Shown: one piece after another, positions 45,059 through 54,347 of the stretch
How the letters are laid out: every line of letters begins with the position of its first letter
Numbering within the stretch: position 1 is the stretch's first letter
Assembly (NCBI GenBank): GCA_037447655.1
Contig: JBBHKE010002966.1
Location: 42,661 to 106,660, forward strand
Length of the DNA: 64,000 bases
Reading direction: 5' to 3'
Origin: Zygnema cylindricum
Lineage: Eukaryota; Streptophyta; Zygnematophyceae; Zygnematales; Zygnemataceae
Program-made: the position numbers and the translations under genes
The notes under the pieces: model-generated
What the model saw: the letters and a program-made list of their open reading frames with translations, nothing else
Database searches by the model: none
Told to the model about the DNA's origin: nothing

Positions 45059-45491
45059 ACTTGACGAGTGGAAAGTGGACACGCGTCCGCTTAATAGCCT
45101 TGTCGTAAATAGGCCGTACAAAAGGTACACCGGCAATAGTACTTTTTCGTACGGTACAGTATCCTGATTGGTCCGTACTTCAGTAGATAGGAGTTATTTA
45201 AGGGAATCAGGACTTAGAAAATTTTGGTAGGCAGTCACCTCTCTCTTTGAGAGTTTGTACAAATTTGCATTTTTACTGCCTCATAACTTATCGCCTGGTT
45301 GGCGGTTTTTAGTCATTCTTTTTGCTACGCACTCAGGGGAGTCCAAGCTCCACAAGGGTGCGGTCAAATTTTCAGTTTGTCTTCTTGGGCAGCAATGGTT
45401 GTGGCTTGAAGTTGGTTAGTTAAATACTATCTAGAGGCTTCCTGTATTTTGTAGTCCAATGGAGGACACAAAAGGAGGACACAGAATTGCA
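44828..45491 (+). repeat. C1 3' LTR, second part
   Basis: Continues the LTR from the same 24-base block that ends the first part (43531-43554 equals 44828-44851). It ends ACAGAATTGCA at 45491. GGAGGACACA is duplicated just before the end. Confidence 0.75.
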
Positions 45492-46048
45492 AATCCATTT
45501 CTTGTGGATCATGATCTTGTCCTTCCTTCTCGTCATTCTCGGAGCCAGAATCCGGATCGGCGGAGTTTGGAGAGTGTCATTTTCCTAGCGTTTTGCCATA
45601 TATCTTTCAAACTTGTCATGATTGTCTTTTTTTTCTCTTTCCAGCGATTCCTTCTCCCGCTGTTGTTTTTTGTTCTAGTAGTTTTTGAAACCGGGAGGCA
45701 ATTTGGTGTTGGGAGGAAGAGATGGCGGGTTATTGGGTTTGATTTCCGAGGCCGATGTCTTTGTTCAACATCATTGCCCTAGGAGTAAATGACAAAGAAC
45801 ATGAAACTTTCCGGTTGTGGTCCTGCTTACCCATTTTTCTGCCTCTCGTGTCTTTCCATCGAGGTTGAATTGCGGAGTTGGCGACGACTCTCTCCCACCC
45901 CAACATTCCAAGCCCTGGAAATGGAGGTTCGGGCATGGTGGGCATTTGGGGGTTCCAAATCCTAGCCCAATATGTCATCATCATTGGCACCCGCTGTGCT
46001 TTGAAGCTCAAGCTCCGCGAGCTTTTGTAACAACTCCTGTTTCTATTT
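45492..46048. other. No confident gene; downstream of element D gag
   Basis: Outside the C1 LTR. A minus-strand frame (46011-45730) has PQMPTMPEPPFPGLGMLGW and could be a decayed gag C-terminus, but there is no recognisable pol sequence. Confidence 0.35.
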
Positions 46049-47148
46049 TTAGAGTCGTTGTGCTACTGTGAGCGGAGCAGGCCTTGAAGAAGATCCCAAG
46101 CGGAGGGCAGCCAACTCTGCAGCCATTGCGGTTAATTGTTGACTTTGCTGCTGGATGATGAATTCCGGCGTAAGCCTCGTTGGAGCCACTGATGTTGGCT
46201 CTGGTTCATCTTGGGTAATCGAAACTCGGCGTCCCCAAGGATAGAGGAGTTGAAGTGGGAGAGGGTTAACGGTAGTTTCTCCTTCTCCAATGAATAGGGC
46301 GAACTGCATCATTGTTTTAGGAACTCCATTCTTTCGGAAACATTGCCTTTCCTAATGCCCGAGGAAGCCGCAAGCCTCGCATTTCGTTCCTTCACAGGTG
46401 TATTTACTGTGTATTTCATTTGAGATCTGGGCGTCATCAAACTTTGGAAGTTTGATTTGTCGCAGCTGGGATTGTGACATTTTGGCGATTTCTCCTCGGG
46501 GAGTTGGACAGTAAGTTTCCTTCGTTAATGGCGTCTTTTCTCCCCCCCTTTCCCTTTTGAGCCTTTCTTGCTGCTTCCGAGTCCTTTTTGCAAGTTTTTT
46601 CTCCCATTCCTTTAGCTTCAAGGCCAGCTCCGGTTTAAGTTTCCGTGTGCAGTGCTTCCACCCATGGCCTGTTTGTTGACAATTTAAGCAATTGTAAAGA
46701 AAAACTCTTTTGTCTACTCCCATTCCCGGTTCTGACTTGGAGTCAGCAACTTGCTTCCCCTTTAGCTTCTGCAAAGCGTGATGTTCAGCCTTTTCCTCCT
46801 CACTCAAGGAGGTCTCTCCGGCGAATCCTGCAAAATTTGCGCTGGACTTGCCGATCACGGCTTTCTCCTTCGCTTCACTATAGACGAAGTGGTCGTACAA
46901 CTTCATCGCCACCAGCGAAATTTCCTTGGCTGAACGATTAATGTCCTAAATTGCCTGTGTGGCAATCAAATTATCAAAGGCAGTCTGCTTTGTTGGCCCA
47001 AAGGAATTAAGGACTGCGATGAAATATTTGGTTACCATCGCCGAAAGATCAATCTTGGATAGTTCCGTCTTCTAACAAAGGCTAGAGAGTCAGTTAAAGA
47101 GGGTCTGCGGAGTCTCGTTCTTCAAGCATCAAAATTCCATGAATTCCT
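46049..47148 (-). pseudogene. Element D gag-like protein, C-terminal part
   Basis: The minus-strand frame continues from 54348 across the A3 insertion. Visible parts: NETPQTLFN and TELSKIDLSAMVTKYFIA (a retrotransposon gag-like core), KEISLVAMKLYDHFVYSEAK, the zinc knuckle CLNCQQTGHGWKHC, a Lys/Arg-rich coil (LKEWEKKLAKRTRKQQERL), and a second knuckle CEACGFLGH*ERQC with an in-frame TAG at 46352-46354. A Pro/Gln-rich tail follows (to 46049). Two CCHC knuckles after an alpha-helical core fit a retrotransposon Gag, but I do not recognise the family. Within this part the stops are TAG or TGA and there are no indels, so the frame itself is preserved. Confidence 0.6.
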
Positions 47149-48197
47149 TGAAACTCTGAGACCTCCATAAGTCCTCAGAGTGGATAGCTTCCAAGAAGCC
47201 TCTAGGATAATCCTGACCCCTTTGTGTTTAAGCAAAAATAACTGCCACCCTGGCAGACAAAAACTTTGACCAACTTCACCCCTGTGAAGGCAAGACTCCC
47301 CTGAGCCGATAGCAAAAAGAATCTCTGAATTTGCTCCCCTGAGCAGTAAGTTATGGAGGGTCAAAGTTGACCTTTTGTACAGAAGCTCTCTAGGAGAGGG
47401 GGTCCTATCTTCTAATTTTTCTAAGTCCTATCTCTCTCACAGACTCTATCTACTGATGTACGGAACCAATCAGAATTGAGTTCCGTACGTAAAAGTACAG
47501 CTGCCGGTGTACTTTATGTACGGACATTGTACGACATGGCCAAAATGTCGACACATGTCAAATCCGGATTCGGTGCCATAATCTCCGGAGATTCCACAAT
47601 CCAACGGAATTTCGCCACGCGTCATCCGATGTGGCGATGGCCACAAACCGCCGAAATCTTCCTCCGCGATCTCGGCGCTAATTCCGGCCGTCCGATTAAA
47701 TTCGGCTTTAATCGTAGCCGTAATAAATACATGCGCGGTATTTGTTTCATTTACGAAACAAATGCGCGGTACTGATTTCTGTCCGTACCGTAAGTCGTAC
47801 ATTATATATTACCGGATCTATGTATCCCGTAATTCACTTCAGTTAAATGGTTTATCGCACGTATACATATTTAAATAAATATCAAACTATATGCTGCGTA
47901 ATACTACCGCTAGACTTAACGGCTAAGGCTACCGGCTACATCCTATCTGCCGTCCGGAAGGTAAAGGGATCAAATCCTACCGCCGGCACATACCTTTTAA
48001 TTAAATAAATAAACCCTAATATAAAATTCCCGTAAACCTCAGGATAGCCAAGGTAGCCATGGCTCTAGCTTCCTCTCCAATTTCTCAGTGACTACGACAA
48101 GTTTGAGAGTTGGAGAGAGAAGTTAGAGATAGACTGCCTCGACTTCTATGTTTCTTTTCAGACCTAGAAAATACTAATAAAACCATTAGTTTCTACA
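47149..48197 (-). repeat. A3 3' LTR
   Basis: 1,049 bp, TG...CA, pairing with 53294-54342. Confidence 0.92.
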
Positions 48198-48210
48198 CTC
48201 CCCTTATTTT
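48198..48210 (-). other. A3 polypurine tract
   Basis: Minus strand AAAATAAGGGGAG next to the 3' LTR. Confidence 0.85.
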
Positions 48211-49506
48211 CTAGTCAATCTTTAATTTCAGACCACACTTCTCCCTGCAAAAAATTAACTTACGGGAAGGCACAGGTTTGGTCATCATATCTGCTACCAT
48301 CTCACTATCTGGTCTGTACTCTAAACTGATTATTTTGTTTTCTACTTTCTCTCTAACAAAGCTGAGTCTGATGTCCATTTGTTTGGCTTTAAAATGGTGT
48401 TTAGGATTGGCAGAAATAGCGATTGTTGCCTGATTATCACAAAATATTTTCTGCACACCACTCTTAAGGTGACCAAGCTCACCAAGCAAAGACTTGACCC
48501 ACATCAATTCTTTTACAGCAGAGCAAGAGGCCATATACTCAGCCTCCATGGTGGACTGAGCAATAACCTTTTGCTGTTTGCTACTCCAACAGCAAGCCCC
48601 ATCACCCACATATAATATATATCCAGAAGTACATCTCCTCATCGGAGCATCACCATAACTGGCATCACTCCAAGTAGTGATGTCAGTATTCTCCCCACCC
48701 AAATGCAACCATAGATCTCTAGTTCCTACCAAGTATCTAAGGACTCTCTTAGCTGCCTCCCAATCCTTCTTAGTGGGAGCATTTAGACTTCTACTCAGCA
48801 CTCCTACAGCTGTAGCTAAATCCGGCCGGGTACAATTCATAAAATAGATTAGACTTCCCACTACTTGCCTGTAAGGAATAGTCTGCATGAACTTCTGTTC
48901 ATCAGGAGATAATTCCTCGTCTAAGACTATGACTCCTTCTTCCTCACTCCCCTCACTTCCCTTCTTCAACTCCATTGGAGTTGTACAACTATTAGCTTTA
49001 TCCATTTGAAATTTTTCAAGCATGTTCCCTATTGCTTCCTTTTGAGTCAATCTTATAATTTTCCTTTTTCGGTCTCTCTCTACTTGAATTCCCAAAATAT
49101 ATTTTGCTTCCCCCATATCCTTCATTTCAAATCTCCCGTTAAGATCGGTTTTCAGTTTATTAATTTTTTCCATTGATTTACTTAAAACAAGCAAATCATC
49201 AACATAAATTGCAATAAATATAAAACCTTCCTCATCTTCGAAAACATAGATTGAGTGATCTGAGCTGATCCGAATATATCCTAGACCGGTAAAAAACTCA
49301 TCAAGCTTCTTATTCCACTGTCGAGGCGCCTGTTTCAAACCATAAAGAGATTTAATCAGCCGGCATACCTTACTCTCCTCTCCTTCTTCCACAAACCCTT
49401 CGGGTTGTCGCATGAAGATCTCCTCTTCCAATTCTCCATGTAAAAAGGTTGTTTTGATGTCCATCTGGTGCACTTCCATGTCTTCCGCCGCTGCTAAACT
49501 GAGAAG
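48211..49506 (-). pseudogene. A3 reverse transcriptase (main part) and RNase H, open to the natural stop
   Basis: A 422-codon frame from MEVHQMDIKTTFLHGELEEE through EEIFMRQPEGFVEE, LIKSLYGLKQAPRQWNKKL and the catalytic IYVDDLLVLSKS (near 49190). Then YILGIQVERDRKRKIIRLTQ, IPYRQVVGSLIYFMNCTRPD and RNase H with TTWSDASYGDAPMRRC, STMEAEYMASCSAVKEL, IFCDNQATIAISANPKHHF and SEMVADMMTKPVPS. It ends at the conserved TAG directly before the polypurine tract. The part is intact but separated from the RT N-terminus by the E solo LTR, so it is classed as a pseudogene fragment. Confidence 0.88.
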
Positions 49507-50244
49507 TGTTGTTTTTAGAAAGCTTTAGTCCTCTGTATGCCTCAGCTGTGAGAGAGAGCTGTTCAGGACTTAAGCTATTTTTGGTTGAGTTCGGTTCAGT
49601 ACTTACCGAAATTAGTGTGACAGTGAAGTTGGGAGTTCACGGTTCATTCACACTTGGGACACGTGTCGTCACTTGGGAGAATGCGTGAGTATGTCCTCCG
49701 TGGACGTACGGAAATTCGGCAGGACCACTGGACTTCGTGAAGTAAATTCTACGGTGCCAAATCCTCTAATCGGACCGCTGACAGCCGCCGCCAACAAATA
49801 GTGACGAGGCGTGACTAGATCATTATCACTTTACGTTGTCTGAACTTCGGTGTAAATATTTGTGATAGAATGTTAGATGTACGGCTGGAATGCCTCCGTA
49901 CAGCTTAGTGTAGTTTCGGTGTATAAAAGTAGGACTTAGTGAATTTGATTTTTAGGAACAAATGATATGAAAACTGTACACTCAGTTTTATGTAATTTCA
50001 TTTCTACATATCTCACAGATTTGTGAGCGGAATTGATTGAAATTTTGTGTGTGTGTTCCTTTGTATGTTATCTACATTGTGGCACAGTTTCAAGAAGTTT
50101 GGAGCGTTTTTCTGAAAGTTATAGTCTGTCAAAGTTGCTGTTCAGCCATCGGTATTTGTGGAAGCTTCCTCTCTTGATTTGTTCTACGATGACTACTGCT
50201 GCATCTTCTTCATCTTCAGTACCAACACTTGTCTCAGAACAACA
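49507..50244 (+). repeat. Solo LTR, family E (738 bp), inside A3 RT
   Basis: Ends TGTTGTTTTT and GAACAACA (terminal inverted TGTTGTT/AACAACA), with a perfect 5-bp target duplication AGAAG (49502-49506 and 50245-50249). Removing it restores the RT reading order seen in A1. It contains an ATG (50189-50191) starting MTTAASSSSSVPTLVSEQ in frame to the LTR end. A second, diverged copy is at 62565-63274. Confidence 0.9.
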
Positions 50245-50249
50245 AGAAG

Positions 50250-51267
50250 TATGCGGACGAAGGGAAATCTGACCACCGGGGCAAAGGTTTCCTCGTAGTC
50301 AATTCCCTCTTTTTGTGTAAATCCCTTGCCACTAATCTGGCCTTGTAGTGCTCGATTGTGTTATCTGGGTTCAGTTTTAATTTGAAAACCCACTTACAAC
50401 CGATTGGTTTTCGGTTAGATGGACAATCCACCAGCTCCCAAGTATCGGCTGCCATAATTGAGGCCATCTCCTCATTGATGGCTGTCTTCCACCGGTTTCT
50501 TTCAGGACAAGTCATCCCCTCTCCATAAGTTTGAGGTTCATCTTGATGAGATAGTTTAGTTACCTTGTTATTAACCTGTTTTTTCTTCTAGTCTTTTGCT
50601 ACTTCTCTTTCCCTTCTCAAAATCTGAGTCTGGAATAGATGGTTCTCGTGGATTCTTTCGAACAATCTCGGCTTCTCCCCTATCCCATGATTCTGAATCA
50701 ATTTCCACCACGTCTTCCGCTTCGGGTAGAGTTGTCACTGGAGTTTCCATAGCCGAGTCCTTTTCGGTCTGATTTGTATATGCAAGAATGTCATCGTCTC
50801 TAAAACCTGGATAGTAAGGGAGCTCAAAGTCATCGGAATTTCTGACTCAAATCTGATTTTTACTGACTTTGTATATTTGAAGGGATCCACAGACTTTCCT
50901 TCATCCATAACTACTAGATGCTTTACTAAGATTATATCTTCTTTTTTTAGATCATAATATTTATATACTTTAACATCCTCATCATATCCTAATAAGTATC
51001 CCGGTTTTCCTTTAGGATCTAGCTTCCAATTAGACTGATCTGTATCTAGACTGAATACTTGACTGCCGAAAACCTTTAAGTGAGATAAGTCTGGTTTCCG
51101 GCCTGTCCATCTCTCATAAGGTGTTTGATCTTTTATAGCTGAAGTAAGTACTCTATTTTTGAGGTAATTAGCACAGTTCATTGCTTCTGCCCAAAACTTT
51201 TTTCCTATCTTCTTATCTCACAACATACTTCTAGCACTATCACTTAGTGTTCTATTTAACCTTTCAG
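50250..51267 (-). pseudogene. A3 integrase C-terminus, linker and RT N-terminus
   Basis: 51181-50735 has MNCANYLKNRVLTSAIKDQT, HLKVFGSQVFSLDTD and GYLLGYDEDVKVYKYYDLKK. The linker is frame-broken near 50850 and 50600. 50515-50250 gives the RT start MTCPERNRWKTAINEEMASI, CKWVFKLKLNPDNTIEHY and KARLVA, after which a frameshift turns KGFTQKEGIDYEE into a wrong frame. RT continues beyond the E solo LTR at 49506. Confidence 0.82.
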
Positions 51268-52386
51268 CTACCCCATTATGTTCCGGGTTTTTTCTGGAAC
51301 TGTCTTTTGGTGTTGGACCCCATCTTCCCTCAGAAAATCCTCAAACTGGTAAGAAGTATACTCTCCACCATTGTCACTCCTTATTCTCTTGATTGGAGTT
51401 TCATGGAGTTTTTCGCTCCATGCTTTATATTGTCTAAAACAATCCTGAGCTTCGGACTTGTTTTTCAAAAAATACACTCGGGAATACCGAGACCAATCAT
51501 CAGTGATAGTCATCATAAATCTCTTCCCCCCCGGTGAGGGCACTTTAGCCGGTCCCCAAATATCTGTGTGTACTAGATCCAGAATATTTTCTCCCTTATA
51601 GGTGGCTGTTATAGGAAAGGGTAATCTGTGTGTTTTACCTTGAGCACATCCACTACAATCACTTATATTATCATTCTCACTAAACTTAATCCCTTCCACC
51701 ACTCCCATCTTTTTCATCTCTCTTAACTTGTCTAGATTCACATGCCCAAGCCTCTTATGCCACATCATAATATCATGAACACCAGCATAATAAAGTTTCT
51801 TCTTTTCATTACTTAAAACCAGCCTAAACATCCCATGGCTACCTTTCTCAACAATGAAATAGACATCCTCCTCAAAACTAGCAGTAAAGACTCCTTCCCT
51901 AGTGCTAGTAAAAAAACCCTTATCATCTAACACGGATGTAGAGATGAGGTTTTTGTTCAGCTCCGGAATAAACAATACATCGAAGAATGTTAATATGGAT
52001 GTCTTTCCTTCTACTAACACTTTCAGATCTATCGATCCTACAAGAGTAGTGGTGACTATCCTCCCATCCCCGTACTCTATCTCTACGGTAGGAATCTTTC
52101 TTATCTTAGTGAACAGGTGCCTATCCTTACACATGTGCATGGAGGCACCTGAATCTATAATCCAGCCTGCTTCACCTTTCAATCCAGTGTAAGCACATTT
52201 CTGCCTTCGTGGAATTTCAACCTCATTTTTTTCCTCCAACTCCTCATCCAAAAAGAGTTGATCGTCTTCTTCCTCTGATTCTGCCTTAAGTACCTGTGTG
52301 ACAAGGGCCTTTTTCTTTCCTCTCGGGGTACCACCGGTCTGCCCCTCTTTTAACCAAAGCTCGGTTAGCTTACTGCACTCAGCCAT
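51268..52386 (-). pseudogene. A3 protease and integrase core
   Basis: A 372-codon frame: acidic linker, protease motif IIDSGASMHMC (near 52160), DLKVLVEGKTSILTF, then pre-integrase zinc region MMWHKRLGHVNLDKLREM and CSGCAQGKTH, and integrase core HTDIWGPAKVPSPGGKRFMM, DDWSRYSRVYFLKNKSEA and IRSDNGGEY. A frameshift in PE(N)PEQNGVAERLN at about 51290 ends it. The catalytic Asp residues are present; the Glu follows just past the shift. Confidence 0.85.
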
Positions 52387-53313
52387 ATAGTGCCCGGTTT
52401 CTTACAAAAATGACATAAACCTTTGGGAGCCCTTGGTTCGAACTCATCAGCCTGTTTTTTTCTGCTCCCTACCCCCATAGTTTTCGACTGGTTTCCGGGA
52501 ATCTTTGTTCCTCTAATAGGTCGTTGTTGCCAAGGCTTGGCCACTCTTTCCTCCCCTTCGGATCTCAATCGTATTCTCTCGAACGAGAATCATCCCTACC
52601 ACTGAGTTCCATATCCACCTTGAGTCCGACAAGTCCTATACACGGTTGACTATGTTCTCGAACACATTAGGTAACTTCATAAGTAAACAATTAACCTTTT
52701 CATAATCACTAAAAACTTTTCCCTAACTCTCTAACTCCATGAAGAGTGTAGCAAGTTCATTGCAAAAATCCAACATATTTCCCCCTTTGTATACATACTC
52801 TTTAACTTTCTGATCAGCCAAATGTTGTTGCTGAATCGTACCACTTCGGTACATCTCTATGAGAGCCATCCAAAGATCGGATGCCCTTTCTACCTGCAAA
52901 TGGGGACATGCAAGGCCTTGAGTGAGATGGCGTAGGATGAAGTGCTTTGCCGCCATATTGTTGAAGTCCCAGGTTTCAGTATCATTGTACTCGTTCCTCG
53001 GAATAGGTGACATGAATGCTGAACCAGTTGCTATTGGTGTGGTCGCTTCCTTCTCCTTTCCTTTGTCCACCACCTCTCCTTCATTTGTTTCCTCCGTTGA
53101 AGGTGAATCCTCTTTCCTGGTGAATCTGCTTTCTTTAAACCCTGGAGGAATTCCAAGACTTGATGGACGCCCGAATCGTCCACTCACTATCCCCCAAAAC
53201 CTTTTTTCGCATAGAGCTCCTATCATCATACTTTCCCAGTATATGAAGCCAGTTCCATTAAAGATTGGTACCCTAGAGGGTGGGCCCATAACCTGAAACT
53301 GTGAGACCTCCAT
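52387..53313 (-). pseudogene. A3 gag, starting inside the LTR
   Basis: A 196-codon frame opens at the ATG at 53313, 20 nt inside the LTR: MEVSQFQVMGPPSRVP, where QVMGPP is encoded across the LTR end and the primer-binding site. It continues IFNGTGFIYWESMMIGALCE (gag N-terminal W...M pattern), WDFNNMAAKHFILRHLTQGL and MLDFCNELATLFMELES, then stops (52723). The middle (52722-52600) is frame-broken. The zinc knuckle CHFCKK(P)GTIW... near 52420 has lost one base. This is the clearest view of the N-terminus of family A gag. Confidence 0.82.
53279..53293 (-). other. A3 primer-binding site, coding
   Basis: Minus strand GGTTATGGGCCCACC, abutting the LTR. It is complementary to the initiator tRNA-Met anticodon arm and simultaneously encodes V-M-G-P in the gag frame opened at 53313. 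Confidence 0.82.
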
Positions 53314-54342
53314 AAGTCCTCAGAGTGGACAGCTTCCAAGAAGCCTCTAGGATAATCCTGACCCCTTTGTGTTTAAGCAAAAATAACTGCCACCCTGGCA
53401 GACAAAAAGTCTGACCAACTTCACCCTTGTGAAGGCAAGACTCCCTTGAGTCGATAGCAAAAAGAATCTCTGAATTTGCTCCCCTGAGCAGTAAGTTATG
53501 GAGGGTCAAAGTTGACCTTTTGTACAGAAGCTCTCTGGGAGAGGGGGTCCTATCTTCTAATTTTTCTAAGTCCTATCTCTATCACAGACTCTATCTACTG
53601 ATGTACGGAACCAATCAGAATTGAGTTCCGTACGCAAAAGTACAGCTGCCGGTGTACTTTATGTACGGACATTGTACGACATGGCCAAAATGTCGACACA
53701 TGTCAAATCCGGATTCGGTGCCATAATCTCCGGAGATTCCACAATCCAACGGAATTTCGCCACGCGTCATCCGATGTGGCGATGGCCACAAACCGCCGAA
53801 ATCTTCCTCCGCGATCTCGGCGCTAATTCCGACCGTCCGATTAAATTCGGCTTTAATCGTAGCCGTAATAAATACATGCGCGGTATTTGTTTCATTTACG
53901 AAACAAATGCGCGGTACTGATTTTTGTCCGTACCGTAAGTCGTACATTATATATTACTGGATCTATGTATCCCGTAATTCACTTCAGTTAAATGGTTTAT
54001 CGCACGTATACATATTTAAATAAATATCAAACTATATGCTACGTAATACTACCGCTAGACTTAACGGCTAAGGCTACCGGCTACATCCTATCTGCCGTCC
54101 GGAAGGTAAAAGGATCAAATCCTACCGCCGGCACATACCTTTTAATTAAATAAATAAACCCTAATATAAAATTCCCGTAAACCTCAGGATCGCCAAGGTA
54201 GCCATGGCTCTAGCTTCCTCTCCAATTTCTCAGTGACTGCGACAAGTTTGAGAGTTGGAGAGAGAAGTTAGAGATAGACTGCCTCGACTTCTATATTTCT
54301 TTTCAGACCTAGAAAATACTAATAAAACCATTAGTTTCTACA
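53294..54342 (-). repeat. A3 5' LTR
   Basis: 1,049 bp, pairing with 47149-48197. It contains the gag ATG at 53313. Confidence 0.92.
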
Positions 54343-54347
54343 TTCCT

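Larger units (their letters stand above)
29151..45491 (+). mobile_element. Ty1/copia retrotransposon C1, heavily nested
   Basis: A C-family copia on the plus strand. The 5' LTR is split (29151-29422 and 37034-37794), followed by the primer site (37795-37809), gag to RNase H (37775-43136, interrupted at 39674-40699), the polypurine tract (43163-43175) and a rearranged 3' LTR (43176-43554 and 44828-45491). A2 sits inside the 5' LTR. No convincing target duplication flanks the outer ends. Coding sequence and LTR plan are sister to family A. Confidence 0.8.
47149..54342 (-). mobile_element. Ty1/copia retrotransposon A3, nested in element D
   Basis: Full-length: two 1,049-bp LTRs, primer site, polypurine tract, all coding domains, and a perfect target duplication TTCCT (47144-47148 and 54343-54347). 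LTRs differ at a small number of positions. Its RT is interrupted by a solo LTR of family E (49507-50244). The most complete A-family copy in the window, disabled by that insertion and a few frameshifts. Confidence 0.92.
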
